Shown one piece after another: positions 25,541 through 34,412 of a stretch of DNA of 64,000 nt (position 1 is its first letter; each line of letters opens with the position of its first letter). Source of the DNA: Fibrella aestuarina BUZ 2. Lineage in GTDB: Bacteria > Bacteroidota > Bacteroidia > Cytophagales > Spirosomataceae. Location of the stretch: contig NC_020054.1 of assembly GCF_000331105.1 (NCBI RefSeq), forward strand, positions 3,780,478 to 3,844,477. Reading direction: 5' to 3'. The notes beneath the pieces are model-generated. The model ran no database searches, was not told where the DNA came from, and saw nothing but the letters and a program-made list of their open reading frames with translations. A program made the position numbers and the translations under genes.

Positions 25541-25572
25541 TTGGGTGTCGTATCGGTAAAAGACTACTTTTG
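25541..25572 (+). promoter_or_regulatory. Promoter of tRNA-Leu
   Basis: TTGGG at 25541 and a perfect TACTTTTG (TAnnTTTG) at 25565-25572, 21 bases apart, ending about 49 bases before the mature tRNA. Confidence 0.65.
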
Positions 25573-25620
25573 CACCACGTTTGACAAAACGCATCGTCGG
25601 CAACGACGAACGGTTCTCCT

Positions 25621-25704
25621 GCCGGGTTGGCGGAACCGGTAGACGCGATGGTCTCAAACACCATTGTTCGCAAGGACATGCCGGTTCGAGTCCGGCACCC
25701 GGTA
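25621..25704 (+). tRNA. tRNA-Leu (anticodon CAA)
   Basis: The 84-base sequence folds as a class II tRNA. The acceptor stem is GCCGGGT with ACCCGGT (first pair G-U) and discriminator A; the anticodon stem ATGGT/ACCAT closes the loop CTCAAAC, giving anticodon CAA; there is a long variable arm (TGTTCGCAAGGACA) and a T arm GCCGG-TTCGAGT-CCGGC. It reads UUG codons. CCA is not encoded, as is usual in Bacteroidota. Confidence 0.95.
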
Positions 25705-25713
25705 CGATAATAG

Positions 25714-25752
25714 CCCCTAATAATCTGTTCGCAGAGTGTTAGGGGTTTATTG
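25714..25752 (+). terminator. Terminator after tRNA-Leu
   Basis: The stem CCCCTAA (25714-25720) pairs with TTAGGGG (25739-25745) and is followed by the T-rich TTTATTGTTT. It begins 10 bases after the tRNA. Confidence 0.75.
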
Positions 25753-25949
25753 TTTATTAGCCTGGCAAGTCGGCAACTTCGGCTTAGCTGATTGGGTAGT
25801 TACCTGACAGGACTGGTGGACTCGTTGATAATTGCTGAACCGCTAAGCGTCTATGACGTTGGCGAAAAGGTGGCACGAAACCAATTGATGAGGCTGAGAT
25901 AAGGTTGATGCTGGCGTATAAAGGCACGTTATAAAGTTGGTTAGTCGGT

Positions 25950-26528
25950 ATGGGGTTATCTCAATTAGAACAGCTTGTTCGGGCGATTCATCCATTGGCG
26001 GACGCTGACTGGGCGGCGTTTTCAGACGTGTGGCGGCCATTTTCCGCGAAGCGCAAAACACTACTTACCGTTGCCGGTGAACTGGAGGGCTATCTGTATT
26101 TTGTGGCAGAAGGAGTACAGCGGGTGTATTACCTCGATGAACAAGACCGGGAAGCCACGCTGATTTTCTCGTATGCGCCATCGTTCGGCGGGGTTATCGA
26201 CTCGCTGCTGCTGCAACAGCCGTCGCGGTATTACTTCGAAACACTGACACCCTCCATTTTTCTGCGGGCCTCTTACGCCGACTTACAGACGGTGATGCTG
26301 CGCCACCCAGCGGTCGAGACTATGACGCGGAAGGCGCTCACGCAGGCGTTATCGGGCGTGTTGGAACGGCTCGTCGAGTTGCAATGCTATTCGGCCACCG
26401 ACAAATTCCGGGGCCTGCTGCGCCGAAGTCCGCATATTCTTCAGGTTGTGCCGCACAAATACCTGGCCAATTACATCGGCGTCGATCCAACGAATTTCAG
26501 CAAGTTTATGAATAGCATTAAGGTCTGA
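25950..26528 (+). CDS. Crp/Fnr-family transcriptional regulator
   Basis: The 192-residue protein has an N-terminal cyclic-nucleotide-binding-like beta-barrel (about 25-120, with GELEGYLYFVAEGVQRVYY and PSRYYFETLTPSIFLR), a long dimer helix and a short C-terminal helix-turn-helix (HKYLANYIGVDPTNFSKFMNSI). The phosphate-binding cassette Gly-Glu...Arg-Thr/Ser of true cAMP receptors is not seen, so ligand binding is doubtful. This is the common Bacteroidota type that regulates a neighbouring gene; the DUF4345 gene follows 70 bases later. Confidence 0.85.
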   Translation: MGLSQLEQLVRAIHPLADADWAAFSDVWRPFSAKRKTLLTVAGELEGYLYFVAEGVQRVYYLDEQDREATLIFSYAPSFGGVIDSLLLQQPSRYYFETLTPSIFLRASYADLQTVMLRHPAVETMTRKALTQALSGVLERLVELQCYSATDKFRGLLRRSPHILQVVPHKYLANYIGVDPTNFSKFMNSIKV

Positions 26529-26598
26529 AATCTTGGCGAATACCAACAACGGGCGCGCGCGTATCGCTCAATTTTGCATCGTACTAAACAGTAGTAAC

Positions 26599-27009
26599 AT
26601 GCAATTAAAATCAACGCTCAAACGGTCGGCGCAGGGGTTCATTCTGCTGTCGGCACTGGCCCTGCTGTCGGTCAGTCTCATGGCCTTTTTCAATCCCCAA
26701 TCGGTTATGGATCTGGTCCAGGTCAAGCTGACTAACACGAGCGCAATCAGCTCAATACGGGGCGCGTATGGCGGCGTCGGACTCACCCTGTTTATCAGTC
26801 TGCTCTACCTGATGGTCCGCCATATTGCCAAAGGATTAGCCTTTCTGAGCCTATTGTGGGGCTGTTATGCCCTGTCGCGGACCATTACCATACTGGCCGA
26901 TGGTGCATTGGGTGCTTTCGGTCAGCAGTGGCTTCTGATCGAATCGGCTTTTTGCCTGATTGCCTTGTCGCTGCTTTGGGCTAATCAGCGAGTGATGGCG
27001 TTCTCGTAA
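26599..27009 (+). CDS. DUF4345 membrane protein
   Basis: The 136-residue protein is read from the ATG at 26599 (MQLKSTLKRS). It has four hydrophobic segments and the DUF4345 layout: LALLSVSLMAFFNPQSVMDL near the start, then SSIRGAYGGVGLTLFISLLY, then a last pair of spans. Function unknown. It follows the Crp-like gene and may be its target. Confidence 0.8.
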   Translation: MQLKSTLKRSAQGFILLSALALLSVSLMAFFNPQSVMDLVQVKLTNTSAISSIRGAYGGVGLTLFISLLYLMVRHIAKGLAFLSLLWGCYALSRTITILADGALGAFGQQWLLIESAFCLIALSLLWANQRVMAFS

Positions 27010-27064
27010 CGTATCCAGCCCGCAGCAGAATCGCTCGGTGTTGAGCCGGGTACGTTCAGCCGGT

Positions 27065-29092
27065 TCACCGGCTGATGTCGTTTAACTGTAAATTGGTACC
27101 GTCGAACGCCTCTGTGGTGTTGACGATACCTACTTTCCAGAGGCGGGTGTTGACGAACCGAAAGGCCGGTTTGCCATCGCGATCAGCGATGCGCCCACCG
27201 CCCGAAAAATCATTATTGATGAACCGCACGCCCATCAGGCCGGGGCCATCCATCAGCAGGTATGTGGTGCCCGGCTTGTCGGCGCTGGTGGGGAGCCCGC
27301 TGTGCGAATAGAAAGGCTCCTTGGTGGCGTTGGTTTCGTAAGGGAACACATCCTGCACCGTCGTGAATACCCATTGATTGCCCGTCCAGGTAGCCAGCTT
27401 GCGCCCCTGCCCGCTCCACTCGCCGGTAGGGTTGTCGGTGAGCCAATACGTGTCGCCCTGCGCGGGTGATGTCGGGGGCTTCTGTTGCAGGCTTTTGGCC
27501 GTCAGCGGTTTGGTGACGAACTGACTGCCCGTCCAGACGTAGCTATACAGGCCATTAACGGGGTAATTCAGCACATTAAAGGCATTATCGCGCAGTCGAA
27601 GCCGGGTTGGGGCCACTACCCGGACGCCCTGTATGGTGCTGTTTCGAAGTTGGTAGATGCTAAAGAGGCTGGCTAGTGAATCGGGTGCGTAGCCGGTCAG
27701 GCTCAGGCGATCGTTCGTCCAGGTGAGTCCTGCATTCCGGCCAAAATTGTAAAAAGGTCCCTGAAATGGATAGGCCGCGGTCACTACGTTATTCCGCACC
27801 ATGGCGTTTAGGGTGTTGCCAACTGAAATGGGTGCACGGAATCCGGTTGTACCCGCCTGCCGTTCTGTGCAGCGAATGGTATTATTTTCGATCAGCACAT
27901 TTTCACAAAAGGTCGCTTCGATAACCGTTTTCTGAAACGACCGCTGCCGGAACGTATTCTGGCGAACGGTCAAGTCGTGCCGGTCCAGTGCCGACTGAGT
28001 ACCGCGATCGTTGGAGGTAGTCGAAAAGCCAACTCCATCAAGAACGTTACGCTCCACCGTCGTGCCATTCCCTAGCATTTCGATATAGTCAGTATGCCAG
28101 TTCGTGAGCGTGTTACGGGCAATGTAATTGCTGTCGCCCTGCTGGGAGAGCGCAAAATAGCCGCAGTTGCTGATCCGGTTGCCCACGATCTGAAGCTTGC
28201 GGTTATGCCACCCGCGCAAAAAATGGTCGTGGGGAATGAATAACTCGATGCCCATTCGCCCGCACGAATCGACCGTGTTGTTGAGGAGCATTAACCGATC
28301 GAACCGGCCCCAAGTGGTCAGGCCATTGCCGCTGCCTTCAGTCTGCGAGTGCATGAGCCCCGGCCCCTTCGATGCCATGTTGCGGATGACATTGTTTCGG
28401 AACACGGCGCCAACAATGGGAGCCGGGCAGTCGAGGTTGTTCAGGTGCACCCCATGATAGCAGTCGCGGATGGTTGTGTTTTCGATAATAAGGCTGGTAA
28501 ATCGATTCTGCCGACTATTCTGCTGCGACACCACAATGGCCTGATCGCCGCTCCGCCGGTATTGCCCCCCCGTAATGCGTACCCGGATCATACCCGTGTC
28601 GGGTGCGTCGACCCGAATCAGGTGCTGTCCTTTGATTTGACCGCTGTTTACGGTATTGGTTTGTTGACCATCCATGCGCCAACTGCCAGTCAGTAACCCT
28701 TTATTTGTCAGCGTCAGGCTCCACCGTGTGTATAGTAGACGCTTGCCAGGCGTCGTCGTATCCAGATATAATTCAGCTTCTGGTTCAATTACCATCGTGA
28801 GTGCTCCGGGAGCAGTCAACTGATCGGTGAGGCGGTAATGTTTTTGTCGGCTGATGAGCAATGGCTGCCCAGACGAACAGGCGGCGGCGAGGGCCGCTCG
28901 CAACGGCGCCGTGTCGTCAGCAATCCGGTCGCCAACGGCGCCAAAGGCTTCGGGTCGGACACCCGGACTAGTTGCTGCCACCAGACTACTATCGGCTCGT
29001 TTGGCGGGTGTAGTCCCGTGTGTATCGGGACGGGGATGGCGCACCAGCAGGTGCGCCACCAAAACGATTAGTGCGTGGGTCGTTAACAACAT
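27065..29092 (-). CDS. Right-handed beta-helix protein with DUF2793-like insert
   Basis: The 675-residue protein has a short hydrophobic N-terminus (1-17), then RPEAFGAVGDRIADDTAPL, the entry motif of the pectate-lyase-3 / tailspike superfamily. Parallel beta-helix repeats rich in Asn ladders (ENTTIRDCYHGVHLNN, LLNNTVDSCGRMGIEL, VRNNVVTAAYP) extend to about residue 500. Residues about 535-585 (PPTSPAQGDTYWLTD, TGEWSGQGRKLATW, GNQWVF) resemble DUF2793, known mainly from phage-type proteins. The protein ends with further beta strands. It is likely a secreted glycan-binding or glycan-cleaving protein; no active site can be named. Confidence 0.75.
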   Translation of the reverse strand: MLLTTHALIVLVAHLLVRHPRPDTHGTTPAKRADSSLVAATSPGVRPEAFGAVGDRIADDTAPLRAALAAACSSGQPLLISRQKHYRLTDQLTAPGALTMVIEPEAELYLDTTTPGKRLLYTRWSLTLTNKGLLTGSWRMDGQQTNTVNSGQIKGQHLIRVDAPDTGMIRVRITGGQYRRSGDQAIVVSQQNSRQNRFTSLIIENTTIRDCYHGVHLNNLDCPAPIVGAVFRNNVIRNMASKGPGLMHSQTEGSGNGLTTWGRFDRLMLLNNTVDSCGRMGIELFIPHDHFLRGWHNRKLQIVGNRISNCGYFALSQQGDSNYIARNTLTNWHTDYIEMLGNGTTVERNVLDGVGFSTTSNDRGTQSALDRHDLTVRQNTFRQRSFQKTVIEATFCENVLIENNTIRCTERQAGTTGFRAPISVGNTLNAMVRNNVVTAAYPFQGPFYNFGRNAGLTWTNDRLSLTGYAPDSLASLFSIYQLRNSTIQGVRVVAPTRLRLRDNAFNVLNYPVNGLYSYVWTGSQFVTKPLTAKSLQQKPPTSPAQGDTYWLTDNPTGEWSGQGRKLATWTGNQWVFTTVQDVFPYETNATKEPFYSHSGLPTSADKPGTTYLLMDGPGLMGVRFINNDFSGGGRIADRDGKPAFRFVNTRLWKVGIVNTTEAFDGTNLQLNDISR

Positions 29093-29304
29093 CGTACAGC
29101 GACGGGCGCTCGGTTACCAACGCCCCTATACTGTTCTATCGCTGTCGTTCGTGTATTTGTTGCCTGTTTTCCGTTAAAAACACCTATATAGTCCATTAAA
29201 ATGGGCCAAAAGGAGTTGGAATGAGACGATGAGTTTTCTATAACCAGCCGTTAAACCGGAAGCCTGCCGACTGCCGTAGTCCGGTTGTAAAAAGGCATAA
29301 ACCC

Positions 29305-30585
29305 CTAGCTGACACTTGCCTTGGCCGCGTTGGCGACCGTATCAGTGACCGCTTTTTCGGGTACATTAGAAAGACCGGTCTGGCTATGACGAGCTCGCCA
29401 CAACCAGCCAAGCGACAGCAGCGTGACGAGGCCGACGCTGAGGGCCAGCCACATACCGGCGGGTAAAGGCAACAGCAGGTACGTAGCCACGCCCGCGCAC
29501 ACCAACAGCCGGCCCGCTTCAACCCGGTATGCCCACCTGCGGCCCTCGAAGAGCCAGCCAAAATTGACCACCGTGAGGCCTACAAGCAGGGCAATCACCG
29601 CTTTCTGCCCCCAGCCCAACTGCGCCTGAAACTGTAGAAAGGGGAAGGTAGCCAGTAAGAGCAATCCATATTGAAACAGCACGTAGTAGTTGACCGTAGG
29701 CGCCACCGCCGTGTCGAATTTCTGGTACTCATCGCGGCTAACGGCGGGGATGGGGTGATAAACGGCCATTTTGGCGTCCCAGCCGGGTTTGTAGAACAGC
29801 ACCTTTAGCTTGTCGGTGAAATGCGGGGCCTGCCGGAGCTGCTGACTAATCTGCTCATAATGCGAGAAATTGGCCCAAACGGGATTCCAACTGTTGATGG
29901 GCGTGGTGATGCCGTACACGGGCCGCTCTTCTTCGGCCTGGAAGGTGCCAAAGAGCCGGTCCCAGATGATGAACGTACCAGCGTGGTTCTTGTCGATGTA
30001 CTTAGGGTTGCGGCCGTGATGCACCCGGTGGTGGGAAGGCGTATTCATGAATGTTTCCAGAAAGCCCATGCGATCGATCAACTCGGTATGAATCCAGAAT
30101 TGATAGATGAGGTTGATGCCCCCCACGATGAGCAACTGCGTGGTATCGAAGCCCAGCAGGGCCATCGGCAGGTAAACGGGGGCCGTCCAGACACCCTGAA
30201 ACCAGCTTTGGCGCAGCGCCACCGAGAGGTTGTATTCTTCGCTCTGATGGTGCACTACGTGCCCGCTCCAGAATAGGTTGACCTCGTGGCTCAGCCGATG
30301 GGCGACATAATAACAAAGGTCGTAGAGCAGAAAAGCCAGCACCCAACTCCACCACACGTGCGGAATCGTGAAGAGCGCAGCATGGGCATATACGGCTTCG
30401 TAAATCCCCAGCGTAAAGACTTTCAGAAAGATGCCGACGACCTGCTGCGACGTGCCAGCGCCCAGGTTGGTGATGCTGTCGTTGAGCCGGTATAAATTGG
30501 TTTGTCGATGATGATCGAGCCAGATTTCGATGCCCATCGCCAGAAAGAAGAAGGGAATCGCCAGCATAATCGGGTTGACATTCAT
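29305..30585 (-). CDS. Sterol desaturase / AGMO-like membrane hydroxylase
   Basis: The 426-residue protein has several membrane spans and the three His boxes of the fatty-acid hydroxylase superfamily: HRLSH (96-100), HVVHH (109-113) and HRVHH (186-190), followed by KNHAGTFIIWDRLFGTFQ. These His residues bind a di-iron centre that uses oxygen to hydroxylate lipids. The size and the extra C-terminal spans (about 290-400) resemble alkylglycerol monooxygenase relatives. The lipid substrate is unknown. Confidence 0.9.
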   Translation of the reverse strand: MNVNPIMLAIPFFFLAMGIEIWLDHHRQTNLYRLNDSITNLGAGTSQQVVGIFLKVFTLGIYEAVYAHAALFTIPHVWWSWVLAFLLYDLCYYVAHRLSHEVNLFWSGHVVHHQSEEYNLSVALRQSWFQGVWTAPVYLPMALLGFDTTQLLIVGGINLIYQFWIHTELIDRMGFLETFMNTPSHHRVHHGRNPKYIDKNHAGTFIIWDRLFGTFQAEEERPVYGITTPINSWNPVWANFSHYEQISQQLRQAPHFTDKLKVLFYKPGWDAKMAVYHPIPAVSRDEYQKFDTAVAPTVNYYVLFQYGLLLLATFPFLQFQAQLGWGQKAVIALLVGLTVVNFGWLFEGRRWAYRVEAGRLLVCAGVATYLLLPLPAGMWLALSVGLVTLLSLGWLWRARHSQTGLSNVPEKAVTDTVANAAKASVS

Positions 30586-30726
30586 AGGTCGTAAGGCGCT
30601 GTCTGTTATGGATTTTAAGTATCGAAAATAAGACCAAATTAGGAAAAAGTTGTGCTGTTGGGTGGCTATGGTGAGGTTTCGCCCGGCTGTGGCTTTACTT
30701 GCCAGCCTACAACCGATTCATAACGC

Positions 30727-32343
30727 ATGACAACCCAGTCTTTTTTTCCGGCTAGTTTGGCCGACGTACCTGCCGACGTTCAGATCGAGCCCATTCACCA
30801 ACGCGAATACCTGCTCAACGGCGAGATGATTGCCTGGTCGGGGCGCGTAGCCGACGTATACTCGCCCGTGGGCACCCCTGATGAATCTGGAAACTGGCAA
30901 CGGCACCTAGTGGGCAGCTACCCGGTTTGCGGCCCCACCGAAGCGATGGCTGCGCTTGATGCCGCCGTGGCTGCCTACGACAATGGCCGTGGCGAATGGC
31001 CGCAGATGCCCGTTGCCGGCCGCATTGCCTGCATGGAAACGTTCATCGGCAAAATGCTGGAGAAGCGAAGCCTAGTGATTAACCTGATCATGTGGGAGAT
31101 TGGTAAAAACCGCCCCGACGCCACCAAGGAGTTCGACCGGACGGTGAAGTACATCTACGACACCATCAACGTGTTGAAAGACATGGACCGCAACTCGTCG
31201 CGGTTCCGGATCGAAGAGGGTATTATCGGGCAAATCCGGCGCTCGCCGCTCGGCGTGGTGCTGTCCATGGGGCCGTTCAATTACCCGCTCAACGAAACCT
31301 ACACGACGCTGATTCCGGCCATTTTGATGGGTAACACGATCCTGTTCAAAACGCCCAAACACGGCTCGCTGCTACACTATCCCCTGCTCGAAGCCTTCCG
31401 CACGAGCTTTCCGAAGGGGGTCGTCAACTCGCTCTATGGGCGTGGTGCCGAGGTGATTCCGCCTGTGATGCAGTCGGGTAAGGTGAACGTGTTGACGCTC
31501 ATTGGGTCGAGCCGCGTGGCCGACGAATTGCAGCGGTTTCACCCCAAACTGAACCGCCTGCGCTCGATCTTGAGCCTCGACGCCAAAAACGCCGCTATCA
31601 TCCTGCCTGATGCCGATCTGGATGTGGCCGTTAGTGAGTGTATCCTGGGGTCCTTGTCGTTCAACGGGCAGCGGTGTACGGCCATCAAGATCATCTGGGC
31701 GCACCGCAGCATCGTCGATCAGTTTCTGGCCAAATTCGGGCCGGCCGTTAGCGCGCTCAAACTGGGTATGCCCTGGACCGACGGCGCCCAGATTACGCCC
31801 CTGCCCGAACCTACCAAAACCGATTACCTCACCGACATTATCCGCGACGCCGAAGCCGGCGGGGCCAGGATTATGAACGAAGGGGGTGGCGAAGTGGTGG
31901 AGTCGTTGTTCCGGCCGGCGGTGGTGTATCCGGTCAAAGAAGGGATGAAGTTGTACCGCGATGAGCAGTTTGGCCCCGTTGTGCCCGTGGTAGCTTACGA
32001 TGATACGGAGGAGTTTATCGATTACCTGATCACCGACGACCACGGCATGCAGGCCAGCATTTTCGGCTCCGACCCCGAAGCGATCGCGGCCCTGATCGAC
32101 CCGCTGGTAAACCTGGTTAGCCGGGTGAATATCAACGCGCAATGCCAGCGCGGCCCCGATACCTTCCCGTTCACCGGCCGGAAAGATTCGGCCGAGGGTA
32201 CGTTGTCGGTGGAAGATGCCCTACGGTCGTTTTCGATCCGGTCGGCGGTGGCAACGAAAGACACCACCCCGAACAAAACGATTCTTAACAACATCGTCGG
32301 TAACCACGAGTCGGTGTTCCTGAGCACGAACTTCATTTTTTAA
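30727..32343 (+). CDS. GapN-like NADP-dependent aldehyde dehydrogenase
   Basis: The 538-residue protein has the aldehyde dehydrogenase fold: the oxyanion Asn in MGPFNYPLNETY (Asn184), Lys208 in ILFKTPKHG, and the catalytic Cys317 in SFNGQRCTAIK. The usual general-base Glu of LELGGK is not present; the aligned stretch reads LSLDAKN (282-288). The overall pattern fits the non-phosphorylating glyceraldehyde-3-phosphate dehydrogenase group, which oxidises glyceraldehyde 3-phosphate to 3-phosphoglycerate with NADPH production. The substrate assignment is by family resemblance only. A strong palindrome follows the stop codon. Confidence 0.8.
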   Translation: MTTQSFFPASLADVPADVQIEPIHQREYLLNGEMIAWSGRVADVYSPVGTPDESGNWQRHLVGSYPVCGPTEAMAALDAAVAAYDNGRGEWPQMPVAGRIACMETFIGKMLEKRSLVINLIMWEIGKNRPDATKEFDRTVKYIYDTINVLKDMDRNSSRFRIEEGIIGQIRRSPLGVVLSMGPFNYPLNETYTTLIPAILMGNTILFKTPKHGSLLHYPLLEAFRTSFPKGVVNSLYGRGAEVIPPVMQSGKVNVLTLIGSSRVADELQRFHPKLNRLRSILSLDAKNAAIILPDADLDVAVSECILGSLSFNGQRCTAIKIIWAHRSIVDQFLAKFGPAVSALKLGMPWTDGAQITPLPEPTKTDYLTDIIRDAEAGGARIMNEGGGEVVESLFRPAVVYPVKEGMKLYRDEQFGPVVPVVAYDDTEEFIDYLITDDHGMQASIFGSDPEAIAALIDPLVNLVSRVNINAQCQRGPDTFPFTGRKDSAEGTLSVEDALRSFSIRSAVATKDTTPNKTILNNIVGNHESVFLSTNFIF

Positions 32344-32344
32344 A

Positions 32345-32414
32345 TGATAAATGATGAATTGGGCTGACGCGAGCGCTTCGTGCGTCAGCCCAATTCATCG
32401 TTTATCATTCATAG
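32345..32414. repeat. Heptad-armed palindromic element, copy 3, bidirectional terminator
   Basis: Arms 32343-32370 and 32382-32409 pair with a single mismatch around an 11-base loop. The outer parts are 7-mers TGATAAA, TGATGAA (left) and TTCATCG, TTTATCA, TTCATAG (right); the inner part is TTGGGCTGACGC with its complement. It fills the space between the convergent dehydrogenase and pyrE genes. Confidence 0.85.
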
Positions 32415-32418
32415 CTTA

Positions 32419-33114
32419 TTACTGTTTTCCCCATTCCGCGGGGTTTTGGCGCCAGGCGGTGAGGGAGTCGGTGGTGTCGGCGGGGATGTAATCGAGGGTT
32501 TGGGCTTCTCCGATCAGGGTATCGTAGTTGCTGAGGCAGGCGAGCTTAACGTTTGCGTTGGCGAAGTTCTGGTCGGCGAGGGCAAACCCGTAGGTGAAGA
32601 TGGCGATCATGCCAATTACCTCGGCCCCCGCCTGCCGCAAGGCCTCGACTACTTTCAGCGAACTGCCCCCCGTCGAAATCAGATCTTCCACTACCACCAC
32701 CCGTTGCGGGTTGTCCGACGCCTCGATCCGCCCTTCGATCTGGTTGCCCATGCCGTGTTTTTTCGGCTCGGGGCGCACGTAGCAATAGGGGAGGTTCAGC
32801 GCGTCGGCAACGAGGGCTCCCTGCGGAATGCCCGCCGTAGCGACACCTGCGATGACTTGCGCCGTTGGAAACTCGCGGCGAACCAGGTCGGCCAGCGCCT
32901 CTTTAATGTAGGTACGTACCTCAGGGTACGCCAATGTGACGCGGTTATCGCAGTAAATCGGTGATTTCCAGCCCGAACTCCAGGTAAACGGGTCGGCGGG
33001 CCGTAGTCGAACGGCCTGTACGGTTAATAAATGACGGGCAACGGTTTGAGCGACAGTAGACAATTTGATACGGACGATTGATTTGATTGCAAACTTCGTT
33101 GTAAACTTTCGCAT
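32419..33114 (-). CDS. pyrE: Orotate phosphoribosyltransferase
   Basis: The protein converts orotate and PRPP to OMP in pyrimidine synthesis. It shows FTWSSGWKSPIYCDNR, GVATAGIPQGALVA, YVRPEPKKHGMGNQIEG (flexible catalytic loop with Lys) and the PRPP-binding VVVVEDLISTGGSS. From the ATG at 33114 it has 231 residues; a TTG at 33063 would give 214, closer to the family's usual length and starting just before the first conserved helix. I cannot decide between them. It is convergent with the dehydrogenase gene. Confidence 0.95.
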   Translation of the reverse strand: MRKFTTKFAIKSIVRIKLSTVAQTVARHLLTVQAVRLRPADPFTWSSGWKSPIYCDNRVTLAYPEVRTYIKEALADLVRREFPTAQVIAGVATAGIPQGALVADALNLPYCYVRPEPKKHGMGNQIEGRIEASDNPQRVVVVEDLISTGGSSLKVVEALRQAGAEVIGMIAIFTYGFALADQNFANANVKLACLSNYDTLIGEAQTLDYIPADTTDSLTAWRQNPAEWGKQ

Positions 33115-33198
33115 TTCCTGCCGACTTTCAAGGGCTCAAGTCGCTAGGCGTCGTTTGCCGCGTACTGCCCACTCCCAACCCCGCTACCTACAGGTTCG

Positions 33199-34230
<1,032 letters not shown>

Positions 34231-34312
34231 AGAGCCAAAGAGCGAATGGAGCGGCTAAGCAACAGGGCCGAACGAATTGCTTTCACTCTTTCCGCATTCG
34301 CCCTTTCACTCT
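34231..34312. repeat. Octad-armed palindromic element
   Basis: The left arm reads AGAGCCAA, AGAGCGAA, TGGAGCGG (34231-34254); the right arm reads TTTCACTC, TTTCCGCA, TTCGCCCT, TTCACTCT (34281-34312), roughly complementary and in an 8-base register. It resembles the heptad elements in design but not in sequence. Confidence 0.6.
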
Positions 34313-34334
34313 TTACCCGGATGCCCTAACTTTG
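34304..34334 (+). promoter_or_regulatory. Promoter of mrdA-rodA
   Basis: TTTC at 34304-34307 and a perfect TAACTTTG (TAnnTTTG) at 34327-34334, 19 bases apart, 78 bases before the GTG start of mrdA. Confidence 0.6.
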
Positions 34335-34412
34335 TATAGAGGTCAACGAGACCCTTCGTAATTTGACAATAGGGCTTTATTCTCAGTGATGAGAATCAAT
34401 GATTGAAAACCA

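Noticed and set aside
25406..25657. An 83-residue minus-strand frame before tRNA-Leu
   Set aside because: It overlaps the tRNA promoter and tRNA gene and has no protein-like features.
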